Source of the DNA: CAYXZO01 sp964469505
GTDB taxonomy: Bacteria; Fidelibacterota; UBA8477; JABMPR01
DNA length: 64,000 nt
NCBI GenBank assembly: GCA_964469505.1
Contig: CAYXZO010000003.1
Span: forward strand, 17,041-81,040
Reading direction: 5' to 3'
A program made the translations under genes and the position numbers. Position 1 is the first letter of the stretch, and each line of letters opens with the position of its first letter. The notes beneath the pieces were generated by a model that did no database searches, had not been told where the DNA came from, and saw only the letters and a program-made list of their open reading frames with translations. Shown here one piece after another: positions 6,276 to 15,721 of the stretch.

Positions 6276-8996
6276 CTATTTGACCAGAAGCACCTTCAGG
6301 CTTTGATCACTTCCACTAGCTTTCAGCCGTACGAGATAGACGCCGGCAGGCATCGGCTGCCCCTGGGCATCAGTACCATTCCACTGGACGGTATGATAAC
6401 CAGCCGCCAAGGATTGCGATACCAGTGTGCGGACGAGGCGACCGCGGATATCGAACACTTGCAGGGTCACTTCGCTAGTAGCGGGTAAGCCAAACCGAAT
6501 GTTGGTACTGGGGTTGAATGGGTTGGGATAATTACCAACCAGCTCGACATGGGTAGGAATCGCTATCGTATTATCTACCGCGTCAGTAAAGTGGATATTC
6601 GCCGCTGCGGCCACCGCATCGGCTAAAGTCATATCCGGAATATTATCCGCCGGGTCATCATTATGACAGGCCAGACAGACGTGGTTCAAATCCAGCGAGG
6701 CAGGCCGAGTCGCGTCGTCCCGGACAGCAGAACCATCATCGGTGAACATGCTGTTATCATCGACAGTGATTCTAAAGAGATGGGACCGGACATCAGCCTT
6801 GAAACCACTTTGGCCGCGAACTGCACCAGATTTTGCCGCATAGGGCATATGGCATTGTTCGCAATCGGTCATCTCGGGATGGTTAGCAGCGACGCTGGTA
6901 GCCTCGTTGGCATGACAGGTGCTGCATTCAATCTTGATACCATCGCCACCCCAGAGTACTCGTTTATGGGGATCATGGCAGGTACCGCAGTTCAAACCGG
7001 CGGCAAAGTGCGGACTGGCTACAAATTCATCCCATTGCTCATGATGGCGCACAAAACCACCACTGGCATCAATGGGTTGGCCCCAACCGCGACTATGGCA
7101 ATTACCGCAGAGATAGGTGATGTCATCAGCGTTCGGATCCGGTTGGACAACTCCACCATAGTCACCGTAATCCAGACCGTTGCCGCCAACATTGGGTTGG
7201 TATACCTCATCAATGTCCGCTGGATCGTGAGAAGCAACATGATTCCCACCAGGTCCATGACAATCTTCGCAGGCCACTCCGGCTTCTACGAAATTACCTA
7301 AGCTATACCCGGGCAGCCAGCTGCTATCGGGAGTCGCACCGGTGGTATGGCAGCGGAAGCAGCCGTAATTGTACTTTTTGTCTACGTGATCGACATCGTA
7401 GTCAACCCATCCGAGATCTTCGCCTTCGTAGAAATTAAACTGGTTGTGACCTCCACCAGGATTGATCACGCTGCTGGCGGTACCCGCGATCACACCAGTG
7501 GTATCTACGAAACGCACCTTCCACCCGTAACCGCCGATGACTCCCGCGATCTCATCCCAACTGGCACCTAAACCGGACATCCAGCTATCTTCGAAGTTTA
7601 CCACGAAACTGGGATAACTGGGGGCAGTGGCATTTTCAATAACGTGGAATTTGTACGGGTGACCACTATTCTGCCACTCCTCGTAGATGTTATAACCGAG
7701 GACATCATTCACTTCATCATGGCAAGCCCTACAGGTTTGGGAACCTACATAATCGGCCGGTTGGGCATCATGCATGTGATGAGCGAATTCCGCCAGTTCA
7801 TCCACCGTTTTGTCAGGAATGTCATCATTGGGATCATCGTTATGGCAGCTCAAGCAAGCATGATACAGGTCCAGTGAGGCTGGACGTGTATCATCGTCGC
7901 GCACTGCGGAGCCATCATCGGTAAACATACTCTCGGTATTGGGGGTAATGCGGAACAGGTGCGAACGAACATCAGCTTTGTAACCACTTTCTCCCCGGGC
8001 AGTACCTGATTTAGCGGCAAATGGCATATGACATTCGATACACTCGTGAGTGCCGGGGTGAATGTTGTGTGCTTCCTGGTTGGGATGACAGGTGGCACAT
8101 TGTATAGTGATGCCGTCACCATTCCACAACACCCGTTTGTGAGGATTATGGCAAGTACCGCAGTTTAATCCAGCCTCGAAATGGGGACTGGCTACAAATT
8201 CATCCCACTGTTCATGATGGCGCACAAAGCCACCACTGGCATCGATGGGCTGCCCCCACCCACGGCTGTGGCAGTTACCGCATAGATAGGTAATATCATC
8301 CGAATTTGGATCGGGCTGGACCACACCGCCGTAATCGCCGTAATCCAGGCCGTCACCACCAATGTTTGGCTGATAAACCAGATCAATGTTGGTGGCGGAA
8401 GGCGCATTTACGTGGTCACTACCGGGACCATGGCAGGACTCGCAGGTTACGCCTTGCTCAACGAAAGTACCTAAACTGTAGCCCGGCAACCAGCTACTGT
8501 CAGGCGAGGCACCAGTAGTGTGGCAGCGGAAACAACCGTAGTTGTACTTCTTGTTCACGTGGTCCACATCATAGTCGACCCATCCAAGATTCTCGCCGCC
8601 AAAGAAATTGAACTGATTGTGACCACCACCGGGGTTGATCACACTACTGGCAGTTCCCACAATTACACCCGTATTATCTACGAACCTCACTTTCCAGCCG
8701 AAACCACCTATTACTCCAGCAATCTGATCCCAGGAGGTTCCCAGGCCAGACATCCAGGTATCCTCAAAGTTTACCACGAAACTGGGATAACTGGGGGCAG
8801 TGGCGTTCTCAATGACATGGAATTTGTACGGGTGACCGCTATTCTGCCAGGCGTCATAAATATTATACCCGGAACCGGTCACATCGGCGGTACCGTGACA
8901 GGCATTACAAGCCGCAGATCCCACATAGGTCTGAGCTAGTAATGTTGGTACCGTCAGAACGAGGAACGCACAGAAGAGTAGCTTTACTTTGTGCAT
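6276..8996 (-). CDS. secreted 16-haem cytochrome c (duplicated octahaem unit) with T9SS-type tail
   Basis: A 906-residue multihaem c-type cytochrome. After a signal peptide (about 1-21) come sixteen CxxCH haem-binding motifs, eight in each of two copies of one ~390-residue unit (about 24-411 and 416-804). The motifs run in the same order in both: CNACH/CRACH, CFRCH, CESCH/CEDCH, CGNCH, CGTCH, CATCH/CSTCH, CIECH/CEQCH, CLSCH/CLACH. The spacing resembles cytochrome c554-like proteins. The C-terminus (about 822-906) starts with NYPNPFNPSTN and is a FlgD-Ig/T9SS type A sorting domain, which implies export to the cell surface. A good ribosome site (GGGGGAAAGG) precedes the ATG. It stands alone between a terminator and a 195-base gap. 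Likely extracellular or outer-surface electron transfer; the redox partner and substrate cannot be read from the sequence. Confidence 0.88.
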   Translation of the reverse strand: MHKVKLLFCAFLVLTVPTLLAQTYVGSAACNACHGTADVTGSGYNIYDAWQNSGHPYKFHVIENATAPSYPSFVVNFEDTWMSGLGTSWDQIAGVIGGFGWKVRFVDNTGVIVGTASSVINPGGGHNQFNFFGGENLGWVDYDVDHVNKKYNYGCFRCHTTGASPDSSWLPGYSLGTFVEQGVTCESCHGPGSDHVNAPSATNIDLVYQPNIGGDGLDYGDYGGVVQPDPNSDDITYLCGNCHSRGWGQPIDASGGFVRHHEQWDEFVASPHFEAGLNCGTCHNPHKRVLWNGDGITIQCATCHPNQEAHNIHPGTHECIECHMPFAAKSGTARGESGYKADVRSHLFRITPNTESMFTDDGSAVRDDDTRPASLDLYHACLSCHNDDPNDDIPDKTVDELAEFAHHMHDAQPADYVGSQTCRACHDEVNDVLGYNIYEEWQNSGHPYKFHVIENATAPSYPSFVVNFEDSWMSGLGASWDEIAGVIGGYGWKVRFVDTTGVIAGTASSVINPGGGHNQFNFYEGEDLGWVDYDVDHVDKKYNYGCFRCHTTGATPDSSWLPGYSLGNFVEAGVACEDCHGPGGNHVASHDPADIDEVYQPNVGGNGLDYGDYGGVVQPDPNADDITYLCGNCHSRGWGQPIDASGGFVRHHEQWDEFVASPHFAAGLNCGTCHDPHKRVLWGGDGIKIECSTCHANEATSVAANHPEMTDCEQCHMPYAAKSGAVRGQSGFKADVRSHLFRITVDDNSMFTDDGSAVRDDATRPASLDLNHVCLACHNDDPADNIPDMTLADAVAAAANIHFTDAVDNTIAIPTHVELVGNYPNPFNPSTNIRFGLPATSEVTLQVFDIRGRLVRTLVSQSLAAGYHTVQWNGTDAQGQPMPAGVYLVRLKASGSDQSLKVLLVK
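6585..8927 (-). repeat. tandem duplication inside the cytochrome gene (two ~1.16-kb units)
   Basis: Unit 1 (7764-8927) and unit 2 (6585-7751) encode homologous octahaem modules at an offset of 392 residues. Long stretches are nearly identical in DNA as well, for example around 8755-8850 against 7590-7690, where only scattered, mostly silent differences are seen. This argues for a fairly recent tandem duplication or ongoing gene conversion. Confidence 0.9.
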
Positions 8997-9071
8997 GCCT
9001 TTCCCCCTCTAGTTTAAGGTTTCCTATTGCATTGCCGCTTTCAATTTTCCAATTAAGGCAAATTGCGTTCC

Positions 9072-9100
9072 GTATTAATTGCCACTAGCAACAGTTCCAA
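9072..9100 (-). promoter_or_regulatory. weak promoter-like pair upstream of the cytochrome gene
   Basis: The 195-base gap 8997-9191 holds no gene. On the minus strand TTGGAA (9095-9100) and TAATAC (9072-9077) are 17 bases apart, about 75 bases before the start codon. The match is modest. The gap is AT-rich, as expected for a promoter region; no terminator for hflX was recognised in it. Confidence 0.22.
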
Positions 9101-9191
9101 TTTTTAAACAATATCCTCATGTTACATCTACAAAACTCAGCCTTGGTGGCTAAATATAATCAAAAGATTAGTTTTAGCGTAATAAATAAAT

Positions 9192-10490
9192 CTAATTTTC
9201 AGGAACTGAATTCGATTCCTGAGAAAGGCAGAGCCTTTCCAAATAGTTCAAGGTTGCCTCGCGGGCTCGTACTTTGATTTTAAGGGAATAATTTTCTAGT
9301 TCGGTGTCCAGCACTTCAGCCAAGCGCTGAATGGTTGACCATTTGGATTGTTCCAGGAGAGGCAGACTCAACCACCTTGTTTGCAAAGTTTGCTCTACAG
9401 CTTCAACGATTCGAGCCTCAAGTTTGGCTAAATTGATATGGCGTAGTACTGAGACCGGAACCGCATTGGGGTATTGACGTAAAGCTGCCGTTAAAGTCTC
9501 GGGTGAATTCAACCGATCGATTTTATTGAATACTAATATTGAGGTCTGCTTCCAAGCACCGATATCGCGCAGTACTTGTTCGACGATAGTAATTTGCTGC
9601 TGATAGTTGGGATGGCTCACGTCCACCAGTTTGAGGATTAAATCAGCATCCTCAACCTCACGCAGAGTGCTGCGGAAAGAGGCTACCAGATGGTGGGGCA
9701 ATTTCCGTATAAACCCTACCGTATCACTCAGAAGTATCGGATAACCTTTGAGCCGTACCCGCCTGACCGTGGTATCAAGTGTGGCAAATAGCTTATCTTC
9801 CACTTCTACTTTAGCACCGGTGAGAATATTCATCAGGGAGGATTTGCCGGCATTGGTATAACCAACCAAAGCTACTTTAAAAATTCCTTTGCGTTGCCGG
9901 CGGCGAGTCTCCCGCTGCTGTTCAATCTTCTGTAATTCGTTTTTTAGCCAACTAATGCGCTTCCGAATCAAGCGACGATCAATTTCAATCTGGGTCTCCC
10001 CCATCCCTCCTCGAGTGCCGGTGCCGCCTCTTTGACGCTCCAGGTGAGTCCACTGTCTCGGCAACCGGGGTAGCAAATACATTAAGCGCGCTAGTTCAAC
10101 TTGCGTCTGGGCTTCGCGAGAATGGGCATGACGGGCAAATATTTCCAGTATAAGGCTATTTCTGTCCATAACTTGGGCTTTGCCCATCAACCGCTGCAGG
10201 TTCTTTAACTGGCCCGGAGAAAGTGCGTCATCAAAAATCAACAAGCTGATTTGCTGACGCGCTACACGATTAGCGATCTCCCGAGCTTTGCCCTGACCAA
10301 TGTAATAGGCCGGATCTATCCGTTCCTTGGTTTGAATTACCTGATCAATTACCTCACAACCGGCAGTGTAAGCCAACTGTGCCAATTCAGTCAGATTTTC
10401 CTCAATCTGCCACCGCTGATCAGAAGGACGCATTACACCAACCAGGAGAACTTTTTCCTGCGGATAATCTGTGGATTGGTAGTAGCTCAC
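9192..10490 (-). CDS. hflX: ribosome-associated GTPase HflX
   Basis: HflX is a ribosome-splitting GTPase that rescues stalled ribosomes under stress. Visible are the HflX-specific N-terminal domain with the glycine-rich stretch GGTGTRGGMGETQIEIDRR, a coiled-coil region, and a G domain with P-loop GYTNAGKSS, switch DTVGFIRKLPHHL and specificity motif NKID. The frame can extend to 10556, but a GTG at 10490 overlaps the preceding stop in GTGA, the coupling pattern used throughout this window, and gives a normal 432-residue protein; that start was chosen. It is the last gene of the operon beginning near 18.5 kb. Confidence 0.93.
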   Translation of the reverse strand: MSYYQSTDYPQEKVLLVGVMRPSDQRWQIEENLTELAQLAYTAGCEVIDQVIQTKERIDPAYYIGQGKAREIANRVARQQISLLIFDDALSPGQLKNLQRLMGKAQVMDRNSLILEIFARHAHSREAQTQVELARLMYLLPRLPRQWTHLERQRGGTGTRGGMGETQIEIDRRLIRKRISWLKNELQKIEQQRETRRRQRKGIFKVALVGYTNAGKSSLMNILTGAKVEVEDKLFATLDTTVRRVRLKGYPILLSDTVGFIRKLPHHLVASFRSTLREVEDADLILKLVDVSHPNYQQQITIVEQVLRDIGAWKQTSILVFNKIDRLNSPETLTAALRQYPNAVPVSVLRHINLAKLEARIVEAVEQTLQTRWLSLPLLEQSKWSTIQRLAEVLDTELENYSLKIKVRAREATLNYLERLCLSQESNSVPEN

Positions 10491-12415
10491 TGGTATTTCG
10501 TCCGGCTTAAAATATTCTCTGCCACAAGGCACAACAAGGCTAGAAATAGCAACCAACCTGTAATGATTACTGCTCGACTTTGCTTTAACAAGAAATCAGC
10601 AGCTTCACTGGCGGTTGTCGCCATCTGAACAAATGTTGGGAGCTCATTTTGCCATTTGACAGGTACTGATTTTAGCTCGCTAACGGGCAAATTGACCGCG
10701 ACCGCACTCACGAGCCTGGTTCCATTGAATAAACGGTAAACACCGGGGGTCTCAGTCTGGTCGAAACGCCAACGACCCGCTTTATCCGGGCGCATTAAAA
10801 AAGTCCCTCCCCCAGGTAACTGTAATCGAAGCGAAGCAGTACTGAGCGGATCTTTTATGGGAAATGTAAGCGTATCACCCACTTCGAAGCGATAATCTTC
10901 CAAGCTGGCCGCAGGAATCCCATGCCTTGCCAAGGCGAAGAAAAACGGTGGGAAAAGCCCCATCATCCAGAGACTACCCGGCTGAAAAGAGGTCCCCATA
11001 TTCAGCCACACCCATTGGCCTCGTCCCAGTTGTCCCATACTCACCATGGGAATTCCATCCTCATAAGCCATGAGCACTTGCCCCTGGAAGCGGGCTTCAC
11101 TCGAAACATAGCGCTCACGAATAGTTAGTCTACCATCAGTCACCGCTTCCGCCATGCGCTCCAACCAGGGGCGGAGGCTGTTTTTTACAGGAAGGGTATG
11201 AAAACCGAACCCCCAGGGGTTCCGATCCGGCTGGTGGGCACTAAAACCTAAAACTGACTGCATACTCTGGGGAACTGCACCAACCAACACACACTGTCCC
11301 CCTTGCTCCATATAACGCTGCATCGCTTCCAAGGGGAAATTTTCGGGAGCAGGTACAAGCCAGACTGTGCCTGGTAGAGGGAAAGAAGGCAAGGACGAGG
11401 AAGGTTTCACAGAGATGTTCACCGGCACATCCACCGCTGAAAAACTGGTTGCTAAACTCTCCCAGGGTAATAAGGCCTCTCCTGTCAGAACTTCACATTG
11501 CAGCGTCCGATTTACCGGCACTACAAAATACCAGTTGTTGTTCCAATTGCCCCAATCCTCTTTTAGTTGAACCTTGCCGATGAATAGCTCACTTCCTCCG
11601 ACCTTGGTTTCAAGCTTAATCTGGGTCGTAGGACGATGCTGAAACACCAGGGCCTTATGGGCCATTCTTCGGCTATTCACATATAAGTCCAGATTGGTTA
11701 ACCCGACTCCAGTATCGTTCCATGTTACTTCAACCTGGAGAGCCAACTTATCTTGGGGCAGAAATAGCTTCTCCTCCAGGTCGACTTTTTCCAGACCAGC
11801 ATCGGCCTGGGGCAATGTTCTCAGGAAGACCGTTTGGGTAAAATTTTTGAACTTTCGCAAAAACTGCGGTTCCTGGCCGTCACTAACAAATACAACCTGA
11901 CTTCCGTCGTAACGTTTGAAATCCCAATGACGTTGGGAGAAAGAATAGGGACTGGTTACCCCCGCATTTCGCCAGGTGGCCTTTATGGCAAGGGGATCAG
12001 TCGAAATTATCGTATCTGCCAATCCGATGAAATAGAGCTGCCTATCCGACAAAGAACGGCTAAGTCCCTGGAGCAGGGTAACCATTTGCCCCCTCTCGAA
12101 GAACGGTCTCATAGAAGCGGTGTTATCCACGAAAACGAGGGTAAGAATGCGGTTTCCTCCGAAAGTGCCGGTACCCAAGCGCGGTCGGCTGAAAGCCAGA
12201 ATGAGTAGCAGAATCAGCAACGTTCTTAAGATTAAAAGGATCAACTGACGTAAGCGCAACTGGCGTAACGCCTGGGGTTGAATCTGCTTTAAAAACATCA
12301 GTGAAGAGAATGGAACTTTACGGGTACGCCACCGGGACAGCAGATGTAGCAGGAAAGGGATCCCCGCTAGGGGCAAAAACCACAAAACCCAGGGATTAAG
12401 AAATGTGATGGGCAT
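10487..12415 (-). CDS. BatA-like membrane protein with von Willebrand A-like domain
   Basis: A 642-residue protein with two N-terminal membrane segments around a basic loop (LNPWVLWFLPLAGIPFLLHL, then RQLILLILRTLLILLLILAF), the hallmark of the BatA/aerotolerance-regulator N-terminal domain (PF07584). A region with VFVDNTASM resembles the DxSxS metal site of a vWA domain, here as D-N-T-A-S. A large periplasmic part follows and a final membrane segment lies near the C-terminus (AVIITGWLLFLALLCLVAEN). Related proteins in Bacteroidota are encoded with MoxR ATPases; none is adjacent here. The cellular role is uncertain. Its stop overlaps hflX by 4 bases. Confidence 0.75.
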   Translation of the reverse strand: MPITFLNPWVLWFLPLAGIPFLLHLLSRWRTRKVPFSSLMFLKQIQPQALRQLRLRQLILLILRTLLILLLILAFSRPRLGTGTFGGNRILTLVFVDNTASMRPFFERGQMVTLLQGLSRSLSDRQLYFIGLADTIISTDPLAIKATWRNAGVTSPYSFSQRHWDFKRYDGSQVVFVSDGQEPQFLRKFKNFTQTVFLRTLPQADAGLEKVDLEEKLFLPQDKLALQVEVTWNDTGVGLTNLDLYVNSRRMAHKALVFQHRPTTQIKLETKVGGSELFIGKVQLKEDWGNWNNNWYFVVPVNRTLQCEVLTGEALLPWESLATSFSAVDVPVNISVKPSSSLPSFPLPGTVWLVPAPENFPLEAMQRYMEQGGQCVLVGAVPQSMQSVLGFSAHQPDRNPWGFGFHTLPVKNSLRPWLERMAEAVTDGRLTIRERYVSSEARFQGQVLMAYEDGIPMVSMGQLGRGQWVWLNMGTSFQPGSLWMMGLFPPFFFALARHGIPAASLEDYRFEVGDTLTFPIKDPLSTASLRLQLPGGGTFLMRPDKAGRWRFDQTETPGVYRLFNGTRLVSAVAVNLPVSELKSVPVKWQNELPTFVQMATTASEAADFLLKQSRAVIITGWLLFLALLCLVAENILSRTKYQ

Positions 12416-12419
12416 TAAT

Positions 12420-13001
12420 TTATGCTAGCTGGGCCAAACTGAGCAGCCCACCCACAACCAAGGGTATCATAACATTATCATTTATGGGCCACCGCTTAGC
12501 CTCAACAATGGTACCTGCCCCGGCCGCCAAAGCCGCCATCCACCATTGAATGTCAGGAAAACATATTAAGATCAGGAATGCAGTAACGAAGAAGGCTAAA
12601 CTGCCTTCCAGTGTTTTGTCCAAAAAGGCGCGCTTCCCCCAGGGGATGCCCACCAAGGCGGCTGCCGAATCAGCTATTGAAAGCACTAGAAGCGAAGCTA
12701 CTGCTATCATTTTAGGAAACAAGAAGGTCGTCAATAAAGCTCCTAGGAATACATACGTGGCACCCGTGACATTCTCCGTCTCAATATTTCGGATTGCCCC
12801 CCCGAAGAATCGGAGGAACCATTGCTGCACCTGAGGATACCGGAGACGGAGATATTCCACAGTGGTAAACCCAGTGGTGATCAATACCAGCCCAAAAACC
12901 ATCAATCCGCGCCTCAAGAACAAGAGATATATCAAAGGAATAGCTGACGAGGCCAGATGGATTCCCTTGCGGATTAGCTCGTTGCTACCAAGCTTACCCA
13001 T
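12420..13001 (-). CDS. dolichol kinase/CTP-dependent lipid kinase-like membrane protein
   Basis: A 193-residue polytopic membrane protein with about six hydrophobic segments. It starts with a family-typical RKGIHLASSAIPLIYLL helix and has SIADSAAALVG...GK and DKTLEGSLAFF motifs, as in the SEC59/dolichol kinase, phytol kinase and DGK1 group related to CDP-diglyceride synthases. These enzymes phosphorylate polyprenols or diacylglycerol with CTP. The substrate here is not predictable; recycling of a membrane lipid is a reasonable guess. It lies 4 bases upstream of the BatA-like gene and 1 base after rpe. Confidence 0.75.
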   Translation of the reverse strand: MGKLGSNELIRKGIHLASSAIPLIYLLFLRRGLMVFGLVLITTGFTTVEYLRLRYPQVQQWFLRFFGGAIRNIETENVTGATYVFLGALLTTFLFPKMIAVASLLVLSIADSAAALVGIPWGKRAFLDKTLEGSLAFFVTAFLILICFPDIQWWMAALAAGAGTIVEAKRWPINDNVMIPLVVGGLLSLAQLA

Positions 13002-13002
13002 A

Positions 13003-13665
13003 TCAGTTCCTGTGAAGAAGAGCCTTTAATCGGGCAAACTGAGCGCCAGGTGGAAGTTTTTTGCCGAAAACTCCAGTTCCGGCCACGAAATAATCCACTC
13101 CGGCCTTTAGAGCTTGCGGAATTGTGTTTTCATCCAGGCCGCCATCCATTTCAATAACGAAGCCATAGCGATCGGCGAAAGGGCGTAGATAATGACACTT
13201 CTCGAGCGTATCGGGAAGAAAGGCTTGCCCTCCAAACCCAGGGTGCACCGACATAACCAAAACCTGATCCACCCATGTTAAAAACGGTTCGATTGAGCTG
13301 ACGGGTGTTTCGGGATTTAGCACTACTCCCACCCGGACACCTTGATTTTTAAGTCGGAGCAATAGGTCTGCAGTACTGGAAAGCTCCGCATGGCATAGAA
13401 TTGTCTCCACTCCGATTTGCCAGAAACGTTCTGCGAGGGTTTCTGGTTTTTCGACCATCAAATGAGCTTCAAGCCTGGCCTTGGTCATACTGCGAATGGC
13501 CTTCGCTACCATGGGACCGAATGTAAGATTTGGGACAAAATGTCCGTCCATGATATCCAAATGTAGAATCTCTACTCCAGCTTGCTCTAGCTCCGCCACT
13601 GATTTTCGTAGGCAGGTAAAATCAGCCGAAAGCAGTGAAGGACAAATCTGTGGTACAGGCCTCAT
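13003..13665 (-). CDS. rpe: ribulose-phosphate 3-epimerase
   Basis: Rpe interconverts ribulose 5-phosphate and xylulose 5-phosphate in the pentose phosphate pathway. The 220-residue TIM-barrel protein shows the diagnostic motifs PSLLSADF near the N-terminus, HLDIMDGHFVPN (metal ligands His and Asp), MSVHPGFGGQAF (phosphate loop) and EMDGGLDE. Length is normal. Its start overlaps the end of the PASTA gene by 4 bases, so it is translationally coupled to the upstream cell-wall and tRNA genes. Confidence 0.96.
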   Translation of the reverse strand: MRPVPQICPSLLSADFTCLRKSVAELEQAGVEILHLDIMDGHFVPNLTFGPMVAKAIRSMTKARLEAHLMVEKPETLAERFWQIGVETILCHAELSSTADLLLRLKNQGVRVGVVLNPETPVSSIEPFLTWVDQVLVMSVHPGFGGQAFLPDTLEKCHYLRPFADRYGFVIEMDGGLDENTIPQALKAGVDYFVAGTGVFGKKLPPGAQFARLKALLHRN

Positions 13666-14390
13666 TCCACTGATATCACCAGATTTACTTTCACTTCTTC
13701 TTCAAAAGGAAAATGCTGATACGGAGCTGGATCTTGGCGTATTACCGTTTGAGGCAAAAAGGTTGAGTCATGGACTTCCGTCACCTCTCCCAGTGAGAAT
13801 CCAGCTTCTCGTAAACTATCCCGGGCGGCTGGAAGACTAAGATTCAGTAGATTCGGGACGCTTTTCAGGCGATTGCGTTTCCCTAAGCTAACAATCAACC
13901 GCAGAGTGTCCCCGGGTTGCACCGGTTCACCAGCGGCAATGGATTGATCCATAACTACCCCCCGGAAAAATAAATCGGAGCTATCCCGATCGATACCGGT
14001 TAGTTCCAAGCCCAACTTTTCAATCTCAATCCGAGCGCGCCGTTCGGTCAAACCTACCAGCACAGGCATTTCCACCTTACTGGGGGGCAAAGAAATAGTT
14101 AGTTGTATTCGTCGCTTCTCCTTCACTATGGAACCCGGATCAGGAAATTGCTCCATAATGGTCATAGCGGGTAGATCGGCACGGTAGACCGTGTCTCTCA
14201 CCACCCACCTCAAATGGCGCTGACTGAGTAACCGCTCAGCTTGAGTCAACTCCAATTGAAAAAGATTGGGTACGCTTACCTCACGATTCCAATGCACATA
14301 AAGGGGCATAACAACGTAATTCAGGAGCAGCAATGCGGCTGCGCCAATTATGAAAAATGATATCAAATAATCCCGCAGAGCTCTCAACAT
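13662..14390 (-). CDS. membrane-anchored PASTA-domain protein
   Basis: A 242-residue protein with one N-terminal membrane helix (about 8-28) followed by three PASTA domains, each opening with a V/P-rich strand: SVPNLFQLELTQAERLL, EMPVLVGLTERRARIEI and SVPNLLNLSLPAARDSL. PASTA domains bind uncrosslinked peptidoglycan or muropeptides in PBPs and Ser/Thr kinases. No kinase or transpeptidase domain is attached, so it is a stand-alone periplasmic PASTA protein. It starts right at the rsmB stop (TGATG). Such rsmB/PASTA/rpe neighbours are common in FCB-group and related genomes. Confidence 0.88.
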   Translation of the reverse strand: MLRALRDYLISFFIIGAAALLLLNYVVMPLYVHWNREVSVPNLFQLELTQAERLLSQRHLRWVVRDTVYRADLPAMTIMEQFPDPGSIVKEKRRIQLTISLPPSKVEMPVLVGLTERRARIEIEKLGLELTGIDRDSSDLFFRGVVMDQSIAAGEPVQPGDTLRLIVSLGKRNRLKSVPNLLNLSLPAARDSLREAGFSLGEVTEVHDSTFLPQTVIRQDPAPYQHFPFEEEVKVNLVISVE

Positions 14391-15721
14391 CAGCTTTCTT
14401 TGCGCAATTTCGCTACGAACACTCCATCCATTGCATCTCGCCAGGGATGTGTCTCCACCATCCCACGTTCGGCAAAATAGGGCTTCAATGTTTCATTTTC
14501 AATCGGAGCCAGGCGGGCGGAAGGAGTATCCTTTAAAAATTCCAGAACCGTGCCCTGGTTCTCTTCCCACTCCAGAGTGCAAGTGCTGTAAATCAGGATT
14601 CCACCAGGGCGTAACATCTTCCAGGCAGAGTGTAACAATTTCAACTGCGTATGCTGGAAAGTCTCGGGATCTGTGGGACGGCGGCGCCAGCGAGCATCTA
14701 CCCGACGGGCAAATACTCCGGTCCCCGAACACGGCACATCCAGTAGAATCTTATCAGCCGGGGGCAGGTGCAGTTTAGTAACATCTGCGGTGATTAGCTG
14801 AACATGCGAAATTCGAAGTCGGGAGAGGTTTTTTTTAATCCGTAGCGTTCGATTAAAGTCGCTCTCCACCGCTACCAGTATGCCCTGCCCCTTTAGGGCT
14901 TGTGCTAATTGAATAGTCTTGCCCCCGGGGGCAGCGCAAAAATCATAAACTACTTCTCCCGCTTCAGGAGCCAGAACGCTCACCGCAATTCCGGCCGCTA
15001 CATCCTGGACCATAAAGCAGCCCTGGCGGTACAAGTCAGATTCCAGTAATTCACCCAAGGGTTTCACCAGATAGTACTTGTTAAAAAGGACGTGCTTTTC
15101 CCAGGAAAATCCTTCTTCACTTAACCTATTTTCCCAGTCTTCCCGTTTGCAATTAAGGGGATTGAACCGAACCCAGGTACTGGGGGGATGGTTATTGTAC
15201 TCACACAAGCCTCGGGTAGCTGCCAATCCCCAACGTTCAGTCCAACGCCGAACCATCCACGTCGGGTGAGAGGCCAGAACCGCCAATTTCTCTATTGGAT
15301 CAACTATCCTATCGTCTGCGAGTTGGTCCAGATTGAGCTCACTAAACCGGCGCAAAATGGCGTTTACCAACCCGGCAGCTTTCGCATTATGGCGGTGCTT
15401 CACCAGCTCTGCGTACTGTTGGACTACGGCATAGGGCTTCTCCCCTCGCTGATCGAGTTCATACGCCCCTACACGAAGAGCGTTTTTCAAAAAAGGCTGG
15501 AGTCGGGAATAGGCCCCTTTGAATAAATACTTAAGACCATAGTCCAACCGACGACGCCACCGCACAGTGCCTGAAGTCAGGTCCTGCACTCTGGCATGGA
15601 ATCGTAGATCCCCGGGGTGTTTATCAAAAAAGGTGTGTAAATGTCCTTTGAGCCGTCCTGATGGGCTCTGCTCCCAGTCGGTAACTATCCTGACAGCAGC
15701 TAAACGAGCGGGATCAAGCAA
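14390..15721 (-). CDS. rsmB: 16S rRNA (cytosine(967)-C5)-methyltransferase RsmB
   Basis: RsmB methylates C967 of 16S rRNA with SAM. The 443-residue protein has an N-terminal NusB-like helical domain (about 1-145) and a C-terminal Rossmann methyltransferase: SAM motif I VYDFCAAPGGKTIQLA, motif IV DVPCSGTGVFARR, and motif VI STCTL with the second cysteine of the two-cysteine mechanism. The only plausible start is TTG at 15721, which overlaps the end of fmt by 8 bases. Fmt-rsmB adjacency is very common in bacteria. Confidence 0.94.
   Translation of the reverse strand: MLDPARLAAVRIVTDWEQSPSGRLKGHLHTFFDKHPGDLRFHARVQDLTSGTVRWRRRLDYGLKYLFKGAYSRLQPFLKNALRVGAYELDQRGEKPYAVVQQYAELVKHRHNAKAAGLVNAILRRFSELNLDQLADDRIVDPIEKLAVLASHPTWMVRRWTERWGLAATRGLCEYNNHPPSTWVRFNPLNCKREDWENRLSEEGFSWEKHVLFNKYYLVKPLGELLESDLYRQGCFMVQDVAAGIAVSVLAPEAGEVVYDFCAAPGGKTIQLAQALKGQGILVAVESDFNRTLRIKKNLSRLRISHVQLITADVTKLHLPPADKILLDVPCSGTGVFARRVDARWRRRPTDPETFQHTQLKLLHSAWKMLRPGGILIYSTCTLEWEENQGTVLEFLKDTPSARLAPIENETLKPYFAERGMVETHPWRDAMDGVFVAKLRKES

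Noticed and set aside
6663..7301. 212-residue plus-strand frame inside the cytochrome gene
   Set aside because: Antisense shadow of a strongly supported multihaem gene; no ribosome site and no recognisable domain. The same holds for 8520-8939.
7764..8927. The cytochrome repeat as a mobile element or CRISPR-like repeat
   Set aside because: Both units are in frame and encode the same octahaem module, so it is a gene-internal duplication.
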